Source: Tethya wilhelma (lineage: Eukaryota; Porifera; Demospongiae; Tethyida; Tethyidae). Taken from it: DNA of 64,000 nucleotides. The notes beneath the pieces are model-generated. The model worked only from the letters and a program-made list of their open reading frames with translations, had not been told where the DNA came from and searched no databases. How positions within the stretch are numbered: position 1 is the stretch's first letter; every line of letters begins with the position of its first letter. Positions 36,132 to 46,835 of this stretch are shown piece by piece. Made by a program: the position numbers and the translations under genes. The stretch spans positions 89,305-153,304 of the forward strand of contig CAXIPT010000035.1 in the NCBI GenBank assembly GCA_964030475.1, read 5' to 3'.

Positions 36132-36298
36132 CAAATCAGTAAATGCTGCATATAAAACTCACCATAGAATGGCATCAATAGAAACACTGTAGTGCACGCA
36201 ATGAGAATCACCACTAGGCTTAGATAGTACATATAGCCCTTGCGTGATGTCTTCTCTTTAGAAATTGGGCGGCTCTCAGTACCTTCTGCACTCTCCAT
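26644..36298 (-). CDS. CASD1-like: CASD1/Cas1p-family 10-TM O-acyltransferase
   Basis: Nineteen exons join in phase to 727 residues (human CASD1 is 797): 36298-36163, 35466-35376, 35114-34994, 34590-34513, 34459-34372, 34161-34005, 33382-33310, 33176-33055, 32990-32938, 32841-32730, 32596-32488, 32341-32252, 32156-32037, 28534-28378, 28046-27967, 27853-27749, 27606-27478, 27347-27270, 26928-26644. Residues 25-45 are a TM anchor; a luminal esterase-like domain follows (CPSQLNDGHWV, SHVVFVGGSIAEQ with Ser94), then the multi-TM acyltransferase with family landmarks EQANEWRGLL, YTFFMYFYSAGDFKCAR, VLFQLNLLPLCV, LFYWFYHQRY and VFLRNGVGIFQGYHSSFLS. CASD1 makes O-acetyl sialic acid in the Golgi from acetyl-CoA. 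Two features are odd: GDS is GGS, and the D-x-x-H site aligns with QGVF (244-247). Intron 13 contains two other genes. Divergently transcribed from beta-catenin. Confidence 0.9.
26980..27097. repeat. TACCGTATAGCGGG-type MITE, short form, CASD1-like intron 18
   Basis: Begins gtatagcgggaaagttt and ends aaactttcccgctatacggta; about 118 bases, the shortest member of the family in the window. Confidence 0.8.
29021..29851 (-). CDS. Nested secreted Cys-rich protein A
   Basis: Intronless 276-residue frame inside intron 13 (28535-32036) of the CASD1-like gene, same strand. Residues 1-20 are a signal peptide (MDCLQISVTIVLCICAVYGG). The central part is moderately conserved with the neighbouring paralogue (GSYIDPLSKCGITFNST versus GSYMVPGLDCGIHFNST). 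The last 60 residues are Cys-rich and contain CGDCCYHLGCHSHDLCC, a CC..(G)C..HD.CC arrangement reminiscent of the secreted phospholipase A2 active site (CC..HD.C), preceded by CGPGCECW in place of the PLA2 calcium loop. The spacing differs from classical PLA2, so catalytic activity should not be assumed. A basic KRSSC stretch before the Cys domain could be a proprotein cleavage site. Family not recognised by name; no evidence that it is a toxin. Confidence 0.82.
   Translation of the reverse strand: MDCLQISVTIVLCICAVYGGTTDGSLLTLSTVSQDELVGSYIDPLSKCGITFNSTPDSLFVEKLDGSPLLSFGKNVGVFRAVAIEDKFFIQQKATQDYKHVLGDVSDMNEVFHGEKSPEILEDLVGRQSDMDDSNVVKQAVGNLKSGCEYLLMKRAAVQMGRQEGITALKYPSILPFYLAAFQVTDYSTYPAELSTTAELTHGILKRSSCSSECPPCKGQDCLGMCGPGCECWQWVCGDCCYHLGCHSHDLCCRSKPSSLSCIFPVDFKCDREYVC
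30077..30985 (-). CDS. Nested secreted Cys-rich protein B
   Basis: Intronless 302-residue frame, 225 bases upstream (in transcription order) of its paralogue and also inside CASD1-like intron 13. A signal peptide ends near SFVQC-VPS. It shares the N-terminal GSY..P...CGI.FNST block, a middle PGILPFHMIALRI (paralogue: PSILPFYLAAFQV) and the C-terminal Cys domain CGRLCDCW..ICGDCCYHKGCFYHDLCC. A dibasic SRSKR site precedes the Cys domain, consistent with furin-like processing. The gene pair arose by tandem duplication. Lack of introns in both, inside an intron-rich host, suggests an ancestral retrocopy or simply a naturally intronless family. Confidence 0.82.
   Translation of the reverse strand: MYALSVRVSFIFVAISASFVQCVPSTNDDVTDGVLTVHFLDKDMVLGSYMVPGLDCGIHFNSTTDSLAVTNLNGSILFNAEESVGPARFINIGGKKFLQHHSNNSEAIETTDYAIPDSLGHLTGTRDHNALFDLVNELERFYVTMNGEHHSRVMKESLKSVHSSSEVHLLKDAAHALGNAGITGQVYPGILPFHMIALRIESAKGNNFEATDSLHSNVATAADPLLTHSRSKRLASCYKTCPPSCDSFCIGMCGRLCDCWRFICGDCCYHKGCFYHDLCCAEFWSSRCLFPFGFKCNKKYKC
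35765..35955. repeat. Diverged member of the TACCGTATAG-type MITE family
   Basis: Starts tactgtatgggacttaaatttcgc in CASD1-like intron 1 and contains repeated cgcgaaatttattcaacaaaa-like segments at about 35830 and 35893. The right terminus is lost, so assignment is tentative. Confidence 0.45.
36072..36125. repeat. (GA)n microsatellite in CASD1-like intron 1
   Basis: About 27 uninterrupted GA units; read on the transcribed (minus) strand it is a (TC)n tract beginning 38 bases after the exon 1 donor. Confidence 0.95.
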
Positions 36299-36675
36299 GA
36301 TGCGATGGCGCCTTGATTCGAAAATTACTCTAGTCTCTTGTCCAATTTCGTTTAAATAGAGTTAGGACTAATTAACAAACTCTGAGGCCAACTGAGAGAT
36401 CGAGAGTGGTCGTCTCTGGAACGAAAGAACAGAGAGATCATTCTGTGAGGCATTTTTCCGCTGGTTTTGTACAAATCCTAATACCAGTGATACTTGGTAA
36501 GTAGTCAAGAAAATACATGAAACGTTTCACGGTTACTACAGACTAGACTGTCAGGGGTATATAAAAGAACTTTCGTTTGATACTCAACTAAAAATCTTAT
36601 ATAAGTCATGTCACATAGTGAGTGTGTAATGTTATCTTGGTTGCACAGGAGTATTGTAAAGTACCATAACCCAAC
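36299..36675. promoter_or_regulatory. Divergent promoter, CASD1-like and beta-catenin
   Basis: Only 377 bases separate the two start codons, so the promoters and both 5' leaders must be packed here. No TATA box at a convincing position was seen; a direct short repeat tgagag..cgagag occurs near 36391-36405. Coordinates are simply the gap between the two ATGs. Confidence 0.6.
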
Positions 36676-36740
36676 ATGGATTATAATGGTGGTGAGTAAA
36701 CTATTTGTGTCCCTAATATAATGCACAAGCATAACTGCTT

Positions 36741-36782
<42 letters not shown>

Positions 36783-39700
36783 ATTCATAGATTACCCCCC
36801 CTACCCTAGCCACCGTGGTTATTTTGGAGATGATCAGGTAAGTCAACTGATATCTTGAGTAACTGTGTATAAGTTTTGTGTGTTCACAATACTTTGCCAG
36901 CTGCAAATTGGCTTTCTCTGTGGGCTTGAATGTAATGGCTTCATTAGCTGCATACCATTCCTAACTACATCAGTGTTTCCTTTGAAGTGGCCACAGGTCA
37001 GCCTGGTCTTGGCTGTAGGTTTAGTGTGTGATGGTTGTTACTTGGAGCCGTGTGGTCATCTTATAATAAAAGTTTTCACCACTGATATATATACCAGTGA
37101 CAAAAATTAGATGCAGGGAATAATTATTTTGTATGTCATAATTTTTACTGAATCATTCGAACTAGTATAAATTCTAAAACACATGAAAATAGCAACTTGC
37201 ATATTTAAGTTTTTTCACTATACATGTATATGAGTTCTAAGCTCAAAAATTGATGACCTAACAACATAGCAGTGAACCTCTACAACTAAACCACCATCTG
37301 TTGTTTGATGGCTGTACATGAGGGTACATGTAGCCATACAGGTAGATGACGTTCACAAACATGTTCTCTGCAAGCCCTAAGCATTTGAAAGTACTTTGTT
37401 ATATGGAATACGTCTAGTTGTACATAGTTGTTGCTGCTCATGGATTTAGCAGTGTCTGATCAGGGAGACCTACAGCTATGATTATAAACCTACAATATTA
37501 TACGACTTTCTTCAATGGCAGTGTTTTTGTGGACTCTAACAAAATGGTATTATCCTCTAGGAGATTGGGAGAGTTCAGAATATTCTAAGAAACTTACTTG
37601 ATAGGAAGCAGCGATTGCTAGTGAACCTACAAAGCTACCCTCATCAAAGGTTAGTATTTATTGTCTACATCAACCACAGAAAGAGATGTAGTCTATAAGT
37701 GTGTGATGAGAAATGCTGTACTGTTCTTTAGGCATGAGATAGAGTCTCAACTTGGACAAGTTGAGCGTGAAATCCAGCAATGTCAACAGCAACTTGGACC
37801 AGTTGGAATTGACAGCTATAATGGTGCGATACATGCTAGCTCAGATGTGTTCGTTAAATTAGAATTTCCACCTCATGTTGTTCTTGTTTGTGCATGTCTG
37901 CCATATTCGGGATGTGTATAGTTTCCCAACTTGTGTTTTGTAGGGTATCATGTTTTTGTAGCAATTTCCATTATGTCTGCTGTATTATATGTATGTGTAG
38001 TGTAGTTGCATGGGCAGTGTAATGGATTGCAGTTTGCTCATACTCTCAGCACGCTGCTTTCTTTGCTGCTGTTGTTCAGTTTGAAGTATTCTTTATTTCA
38101 TAGGTTATCCCAAAGGTGGTCCTGATCCAGTTGATTTTCCTGACCCAGGAGACACTCTTACAAACTACACTCAAAGAGGTACTGTATACAAGAAATTTTA
38201 AGGAATAAATTTTTCGTGGAAGGCCGTAGCCAAATATTTTGTGATTTACTTTCAAGAATTGAGTAGCCCTGCCCTGTGTATTGCAATGTATAGTATACGT
38301 ATCCCAGATATTTCAAAGTTAAATGTTTCCCAAGCTACATTTACAAACTACTCACTACTTTAATGCAGTTGATCCTGCCTGTTTTTCTCAGTGGTATATA
38401 GCATTTATATTGTTTGGTCTTAGTGTTATGCAACTGCATGCCAGTATGGTGTATATGTATTATGCATGGTGGGTTCAGTTGGTACACTTGCTAGTTGGTG
38501 TAGAAGCTAAGCATGAACAATATAAAAGGCTAAGTTTTGGTTTGTTTATGTCAATCACACATTTGGGTGCATGTTTGTGATGTGTCTCATGCCATGAATA
38601 TTTCACTCAGTCTTTGATCTGGTGTGTAAGTGTATTCATGATTAGTATGTAGGTAGCTGAGGAAGTGCAATGTCTGAGCTGAACCAGACAGGATATGGGA
38701 CCACTAAGATTATCATGATTTTTAATTGTTGAGATGAGTGGGATAACATGACTATTCAGCTCAGTACAGTAGAATTACATCACATTGTGCTCTGTGGGTT
38801 GTCATACAATGTGGCAACGTTGTAACATTACCATTATGTATATGTATGTATTTCCTGTGACTAAATCTTGTTGTCTAATATAGGTACTGTGTTTGTGTGT
38901 ATGTAGCTAAAGTAACAAGATGTTTGTACCTGGTGCACGCACATCAACACTGTGTTCACTAGTACACCATAGTGCATACAATTACACTGTTCTGATGTGC
39001 ATACATTCCTCAAAGATGGCACAGAAAGACGGATCAGAGAAGCAATTGATGAGGGACAATCTGGACCAATGATGATGGGTCAACCACCTACTAATGTTCA
39101 AAGACTAGCACAACCTGCTCATATACTGAAACAAACTCTCTCCAACCTTGCGTCCTATCAGGTGTGACAGTTTGCTTCAATGCCCTCCACTTGGTGTTGT
39201 ATGTAGTAAATTAGTGTGTTGTGTCATGCCTAATATTGTTAGCCCCATGGCAATTGGAGCCAAGATGGCTCTGTCATTTGAGAGTGCCAACAAATATATG
39301 TTATTGTGCAGTATATATCTATAAGTACCCTTTTAGTTTGTGTACACTCTACTATTATGGTTAGATAAACAAGTATACTATTATATTTCATATAACATTC
39401 AGAACTTTGTCAACCAATGCATTTCACACAGGGTTCAGCAGAGATGACTGCTCAAGTACTGCCAGAGATAGCTAAGCTCCTTGGCCATCCTGAAGAGGCA
39501 GTAATGGTGGAGGCTTGTAAGCTGTTGTTAGAGCTCTCCAAAAAAGAAGCCAGTCAGAAGGCTATTGTTGCTAATGGTGAAGTGATTACTTGTATCATCC
39601 GTGCAATGGCGTCCACTATGAAGCCGGAAATCCAGAAGGCCTTGGCTGGAACTCTACACAATTTATCTAATGACAGGTAAGTACCCTGGATAAGGTTTCA

Positions 39701-42700
39701 AATCTGTATTTGTGTATGTATTTGGTCAGATTGTATGTGAATTACTGTATTGTAGAAAAATTACTAGGCAATGATTTGCTAAATGTAGCTAGATCATCGT
39801 TAAAAATTTTTGCCAATATAAGTTCAATAGTGGGAACAATTGGAACCCTCTGCATGTGCTATGCATAATCTAATGGTTACATTACATTGTTCAGGAAAAT
39901 GAATCGTGCAATATTCTGTGAACTCAGGCTATGTGCTTGTCTGGGCACTTAGCTTCAAGACTACTCATTGGCAAAACACTAACCTCAAGCTCTAAGCTGT
40001 TTCTGGGAAGTCTGAAACTTGATAAGTTTTCATTATAGCTGAGATATGGCTTAGTACTTAGTTTAGTTTGAGCCAACCTTGTGCAGAGCTAATCTGAAGT
40101 TACGAGTTTCTTGAGAATTCTGACTTGACCTTGAGCCTTAGAACACAATAAAAGATCAACAATTTGTGCAACTAGCAATATTTTTCTCTACTTTTGAGAT
40201 ATGATGATGGCTTGATATCCATTTCCACTTGTGGCTGCCATCTTGACTAACGTACTTACGATACACACACCAAAATTTTACTGAGCATGCTCAGGCATGC
40301 TAAAGGTTTGAACATTACATGTTCACTTGTTGTTACAGTACTAAGGATCCCCAAATCGTTAAGTTTGCCTGTGATACTTTAACTGTTGATCACCTCTTGC
40401 ACATGTGCTTCATAGAGTGATGTGGCTATGGTTGTTGCTAAGTGCCTTCCTTATATAATTATACATAATATAGAACATGTGCAGTAGGAATGTAATTTGG
40501 TATGGTGTGACATCATGTCATGTTTGGATACAATTTGTTATTCTGGTAAAAATCAATTCTTTGTGTAGCCTACTCTAGCAATACACAATATCTATAGATG
40601 AAGCTGTATAGAAGCTATTTTGTGAGGGGTGAGGGGGAGGGGGGGAGGGGGGTTGCAAAGAGTTCAAGTAACTATAGTAATTCAGAGGGCAACAGAAGAC
40701 TGCTATTTCCATGTAAGAGATATAGCCACTGTGGTGTAGAGCTTTCAGTATGTCTTGCACTTGGTTGTAGCAGCACTTCATGAAAATAGTCATGAGTTTC
40801 ACTTTTGTTAGCTTGCATAGCATGACTTTCAATCTTCGGTACAAATGCATGTGCAGCTGGTGCATGAATGCATACATCACACAGTAACTAGTGCATTGTG
40901 TACTCCTAGTACATTAGACGTACAATGTATCTTATGCAGGCAAGGACTGATCATGATTTATAACTGTGGAGGGATTCCCTACTTGGTCCGTCTGTTGACC
41001 TCACAAGTTGATGGAGTGCTATTCTATGGTGTTACAACTCTCCACAACCTACTCTTGCATTATGAACCTGCAAAAATGGATGTTCGATTAGCTGGTAAGT
41101 TGCTTTTCCTGCTACATCTGAATTAGGAATTCAGTGAAAGAGAAGTGTGTATGTACTAGCTGCAATTTACCTGTAAAGATTGCACCAAAACAAATCTTGA
41201 GATAATGATCCACTGCTGTTTTATTATTACTGTAACTCAAACCATATTCATAAGCAAAGACAGTGGCGATCCAAATAAGCCATGCTCCATATGAGTGCAT
41301 GGTACTATATTCTTACCTTAGTTTGTCTTTGTGTGTAGGTGGTCTTGAGAAAATGGTTGCTCTACTTGTGAAGGACAACCCAAAGTTTTTGGCTATTACG
41401 GCTGATTGTCTTCACATTCTTGCATATGGTCATCAAGACTCCAAAGTATGTGTTAGTTTTCCCATTGGTGATGTATTGGATAACTTGACATCAACAGAAT
41501 TGTATGTAGTGATTATGTATGTAATTGTGACATTCTCTAGTTGATAATCCTAGCCAGTGGAGGGCCGGCTTTGTTGGTACGTATTATGCGACTCTATGCA
41601 TATGAGAAGCTATTGTGGACCTGTAGTAGACTCTTGAAGGTGCTTTCTGTCTGTCCTTCTAACAAGCCAGAAATCGTGCAGGTATTGTACATACAGTATG
41701 CTTATGAAGATACATGCAGATGTACCGTGAGTGTTTGTGTCCATTTCCTGCAGGCTGGTGGTATGCAAGCTCTTGGCAGTCACCTTGGTCATCGCTCCTC
41801 TCGTCTTGTGCAGAACATTCTCTTTACAATAAGAAACTTGTCAGATGCTGCTACAAAACAGGTACACACAACCAATCATTGGAACTTTATTTGTTAAACT
41901 CTATATAAAATGTGTTTTTTATATATTACTTTCATTGTTTAGGATCACTTAGATGATCTGTTGAGGCATCTTATAACTTTGTTGGGTTCAAATGAGTTCA
42001 ACATCGTTACTTGTTGTGCTGGCGTCCTCTCAAACCTTACTTGCAACAATGCAAAGAACAAGACTATTGTCTTTCAGCTCCATGGAGTCGAGGTGGGTGC
42101 TGTCTGATAGTGTAGTAGTGTACACATTAGAACATGTCTGTTGTACATACATTTCATGTAATTTTATGACCATGTGGAAGCTACTATTCACTATTGTTGA
42201 TTCGTTCAACTTGTGTATTCAACTGCAGGCACTACTTCGAGCTATCACCAGTGCTGGAGGCCGTGAAGAGATAATTGAGTCTGCAATTTGCACCCTCAGA
42301 CACATCACCAGTAGACATCCAAGTGCTGAGATGGCACAGAATGCTGTTCGTGAACAGAATGGTATTCAACTGCTGGTTGGACACATGCAACACCAGTATC
42401 GTTGGCCTCTCTTCAAGGCACTCATTGGTATGATACTTCATTGCACATCTAGCAACAAACATCTTAAGTATGCCCTTGCAGTTGGTACTAAAGCAAGTGT
42501 CTTAATAGTCATACTAATAGCCAAAGAGTTTGTTAGCTTGCACTGCTCCGATACACTAAAAAAATACCTAACTGGGCACACCCAAAATACAATTTCCTTG
42601 TCAATTTTGTGTTAAAGGTCTTTTCCGCAACTTGTCGTTGTGTACTGAGAACCTGAGTGTCCTTCGTGACCAGGGTTGTATTCCAAAGCTGTGGCAACTT

Positions 42701-43964
42701 GTCAATAAAGCTTATCAGGATTCTCACAGGAGGACTGCTCCAGGCGCTCCGGCTGGGTTCATCGTAAGCTACCACCAATGACATGTACACATTGATTCAG
42801 CTTTAAATCACACTTGTATGAACATTGGTTTATCAGGAAGGTGTGTACATGGATGAGATAGTGGAAGTGTCTGTGGGAGCTCTCCACTTGCTAGCCAGAG
42901 ATCCCAACAACAGAACTGTCATTAGACAGCTTAATAGTATACCTTTCTTTGTCCAGGTGGGTAATGATAAAATGTACAGGCAAGTATAGTATTATTTTGT
43001 GTTTAAATTTTCTTTCTATTTAGCTTCTATATTCACCATCTGAAAGTGTAACTCGTGTAGCAGCTGGTGTCCTGTGTGAGCTAGCACAGGATACTGAGGG
43101 AGCAACCCAGATTCAGAGGGAGAATGCCGTTCAACCCCTTACTGAGCTGCTTCATTCTCGTAATGAAGGAATTGGTAAGCCTTATTGTACTATCCCCGCG
43201 TGGACAAGTATTGCATTCAATTCCTGATTGTACACTTTCCTGTAGCTGCATATGCTGCTGCAGTACTGTTTTGTTTGTCTGAAGACAACCCAAGAAGTGG
43301 AGGTGCTGTGTACAGAAATGAGGTAAATTGGACAGTAAACCTGTATGAACCAGTTAAATACTGCTATTGTGCTTTTTTTTTTCCAGGGTGCCATATCTAC
43401 TGTAGGTGGGCAAATGGGGTACTTTGGTGGGTCCAGTCTCAACCCTGTACTGCCTCCTGGTCAAACTCCTGTTGGACACACTCCCATTGATTCCCCCCAC
43501 ATCCAATCTCTGTCTGGTACTGGCTACAACACACCCAGGACTGGCTACTCTACACCACGTACTGGATATTCCACTCCTGGGCATGATATCTCTGGTATAC
43601 TAACTCCTGATTTGGACCTACCTCTTGACATTGGAGGAGCCTTTGATGATCTTGCTGTTTCAGACACCTTTCCTCCCCATACACCCACAACACAAACCCC
43701 ACATACCCACCACTACACTGCAAACCAGCCCCAGATGCCACTCCATCAGCAATCCCTTCATCCGCAACCTGCTCAAGGTATGTTGATACTCTGTGCTCTG
43801 TCTTCCAGGCACAAATTTTAATGGCAGTCAATTGATTTTGTACATTTTGCACATTATGTACAGGAAACTATCCATATTCCCACCAGAATAGCTACAACCC
43901 ACCATCTCCAGCCATAATGGAGACCACATCAGGTCCTACTGCCTGGCTGGATACAGACTTGTAA
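36676..43964 (+). CDS. CTNNB1-like: Beta-catenin
   Basis: Nineteen exons join in phase to 851 residues: 36676-36691, 36791-36837, 37561-37649, 37732-37823, 38104-38178, 39016-39161, 39432-39676, 40940-41094, 41339-41445, 41541-41681, 41754-41861, 41943-42092, 42229-42427, 42618-42763, 42837-42956, 43024-43174, 43246-43322, 43387-43777, 43864-43964. The armadillo core matches animal beta-catenin block by block: [101 protein letters not shown], [22 protein letters not shown]. The alpha-catenin site is present in front ([18 protein letters not shown]). The protein ends ..TAWLDTDL, the PDZ-binding tail. It acts in cadherin adhesion and Wnt transcription. The N-terminus is helical and Gln/Glu-rich, with no DSGxxS degron seen. 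The C-terminal region has a TGYSTPR triplet repeat. Confidence 0.96.
36747..36780. repeat. (CT)n tract in beta-catenin intron 1
   Basis: About 17 CT units directly before the acceptor acattcatag of exon 2, serving as its polypyrimidine tract. Confidence 0.95.
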
Positions 43965-44378
43965 AGATCACTGTGGTCTGGACATGGACATGTTTACATC
44001 GTACAAATGCACTATGGATAGTGATAATAATGAACTGCACGCTTTAATATTTAGCCTGACAAAATTTAATAATCATTGTTACGGAACAATGCCTATTATA
44101 TGGGATTTTTGTTGTTATTGTTTTTTACACTAAACTTATTTTTGTCCACCTTGACTGCATGGTCAGTTCATGACTTAATTTGCACATTTATAATGGTTAT
44201 GTAGCATGTAGCTTTATTGTGGTTGTGTGGAAGTTGCATAACCGCAAACAGATGGCGATTGTGCTCGTGTGTATGTGTGTTACTTAGCTAAAATCTGGGA
44301 TTGTGGCCAAGTGTTTGCTTTGTCCGTAATCTATTATTAACCCGTCATGGACAGTCAAAAGTGATTTTTATACCGAGA

Positions 44379-46521
44379 ATGCGCTGGATGAAACCTGCTC
44401 TTATCTTTCTTCTAGCAGTGACCATTGGAGTTGTCATTCTATTTTTACAAGTGGACAATGATGTTATAGTTGTTGAGATTCATTGGAAACATGACCACGG
44501 CCGTGTTGGTCGTGATTTGGATTCTGATATAGTGATCATTGAGAGTCAATCTACAGTGGACAACATAACTCGAGTCAGGAGACGTGTTCACACTGAACCC
44601 CAGCTTCTTCGAAAGAGACTGAAACTGACCCGATCTGATTTTGACTTCAATAATTGTATGGACAGTGAGTGTGCTGATAGACTAACAGCAAATGACATGG
44701 AATACTATAAGACATGCATACAGAAAGCTAACACTCTGTACGATAAATTTGGGTCTATTCAAAGTGGGGATTGTCACTTCATAAATGGAACGAGAAGATA
44801 CCCAGTAGCACTTGCAAGTGTTCCTGGTTCAGGGAGTACATGGTTGCGAGGAATGCTGGAAAAGGTGACAGGAATATGCACAGGTTAAAAATGATGTGTA
44901 AAGCTACTAAAATTAATAGAGTGGTCCAGAGGATCAGCAGGTGTGAGTCATGCTTCATTGCTGAGCTTGCAGTGTATATGTATACTACACATGCCCTAAT
45001 GCACTCACACTTGTATTGCTAGTGTATACTGTGCTGTTTGTTTTTTTTTTACTGCCAGCTGCTATTATATGGCTGCCTCGTCTTCAAAGGAAAAGAATCA
45101 TGTTATTGCCATGTAGCTGTACTAGGGCAGGGAGTATGGTTTTTGATGATACTCAGCAAAAAAATTACCAACTAGAATTTCAGGATTGTAATTTTGTTAT
45201 TGGAGGANGGGGGGGGGGTGCTTAAGCCCAGCATGGAGCAACATTTTTGCTTCATGTATGAAATTGCTGTATACAACATGTTGCGTGACCACCGTGATTG
45301 TTGCATGGAAATGTTGCTTAACTCATGTATATGCTGGGCTTGAATTGATGTCACAATAGTTAAGTTTGTTGCTTTGTGCTTATTAATACATGTATTATTA
45401 ACTACTGCTGTATGTGCTTTTCTGAGTAAGCTTAATATGTCGATAATATCTAGTAGTCTAATATAGTAGTACATCTCTGTGCAGTATTTGAGCACTGTAT
45501 GCTCTGGATCACAACTTGGCTGAATTAATGTTTTATTTTTCATCACAGGCGCATTATATTGTGATTGTGCATTGCGTACTCATGGCTTCAGTGGTGAAGG
45601 TGTAAGAGGCCCAAGTGTCCTGGCCATTAAGACCCACAATCATAACCCGGTGTTCATTAACAAACGACTTCCAAGGAGAGTACTTACTTCAATGCCCATA
45701 TATGGTGCGGCTATACTTCTCATCCGTAATCCTAGGGATGCTTTGATTGCTGAATGGCACAGAGAGAGATCAAATAGAAAATCCAATGGTACTAACAGTA
45801 ACCATGTACTACATGTTGGAAAGGAATACTTTGGTAAGTGTCATGGTCAATCACAGAGTGTACTATGTTACAGTACTTGAACAATGCTTATTGGTAGTTT
45901 TCAACACTGTTCCCTTTTATTTGAATGCCAACTTAGATGCTGCATGCAATCTATCTTTGTTTCCAGGCCCTTTCCTCCTCATATCATAAAGGGGTTATAT
46001 ACCCATTTAATTATCCTTTATAGTGGAGCTAATGTAGCCTATTGCTTGTCTATTCATTTCCCCACCAATGAAGTGAAGATGTACCAGGTAACAAGGTATA
46101 TATAACCACCCTAACTAGTATTATCCCTTCTTTCTCTTAAGGTAACAACAAGCTATGGAATGAGTTTGTCAATAAAAAGTGCAAAAAATGGAAAATGCAT
46201 GTTAGTAACTGGATCATTGCTGGACGGGAAAATCCTTTCCTGGTGGTTCGCTATGAGGACTTAAAGCCAAGATATACATTGGAACTTCTCAGAATTATGA
46301 ATTTTTTTGGCATGAAGTACACAACTAAGCAAATTGATTCAAGGCTCGGAGAGGGCTTCAATAACTTTTACAGGAATCATAGTGACAATTTTACACACTT
46401 TACTGTCCAGCAAGAGAAACTGATAAAACAAACTATCAACGAAACTCTTGCTGCTCTGTCCGAACAAGGGATTGAAGATACAGCTGGCATACAGGAATAC
46501 CTCTATTCACCATTTACATAA
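44379..46521 (+). CDS. WSCD-type Golgi sulfotransferase (no WSC domain)
   Basis: Three exons (44379-44883, 45549-45833, 46142-46521) join in phase to 389 residues. The start at 44379 gives a type II membrane protein: short basic tail, then ALIFLLAVTIGVVILFLQV. The luminal domain carries the PAPS-binding signatures of sulfotransferases: 5'-PSB loop ALASVPGSGSTWLRGML and 3'-phosphate motif YGAAILLIRNPRDALIAEW, followed by KLWNEFV, NPFLVVRYEDLK and NNFYRNHSDNF. These line up with the C-terminal domain of vertebrate WSCD1/2 (FPG.GNTWAR..., AAILLIRNP..AL.AE.NR, V..FEDLK); WSCD proteins have been reported to sulfate sialic acid. The two N-terminal WSC domains of the vertebrate proteins are absent; a ~120-residue stem replaces them. 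Another in-frame Met (44301) would add 26 residues. The acceptor substrate cannot be read from sequence. Confidence 0.85.
45223..45344. repeat. Imperfect palindrome in sulfotransferase intron 1
   Basis: Arms ttaagcccagcat and atgctgggcttgaa enclose paired gcaacatt/aatgttgc blocks; a small fold-back element adjoining the G-run and ambiguous base at 45208. Confidence 0.65.
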
Positions 46522-46835
46522 AAAAAAATATTTCTATCAGAATACTGTATGTTCTTCTATTTTTGTTCCTATAAATTTATACTCCTGAATAATAGGAGAT
46601 GAAAGTGCAATAATACGACCAAAATACAGCAATTAGATAGGTCAAATGATCATGACTGCATGTAATCATCTGAACATGCATGGAATTATTATATTCAACT
46701 CTCATACCCAGTTCCAGATAGATGAGGCGCTATACAGCTATAGGGCAAGGCATGCTCCTCCCATACAGGAAATGTTTACTTTTTCTGACACTAGACTACA
46801 CTCATACTCTTGTGGATGCTACATGACAGACAGCC

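Noticed and set aside
36505..36906. Minus-strand 133-codon frame in the beta-catenin promoter and intron 1
   Set aside because: It depends on the GA/CT microsatellite and overlaps beta-catenin exons 1 and 2 in antisense; no protein-like features.
36676..43964. Plakoglobin or plain armadillo protein instead of beta-catenin
   Set aside because: The alpha-catenin site, twelve-repeat order and DTDL terminus identify the beta-catenin family; a separate gamma-catenin is a vertebrate duplicate.
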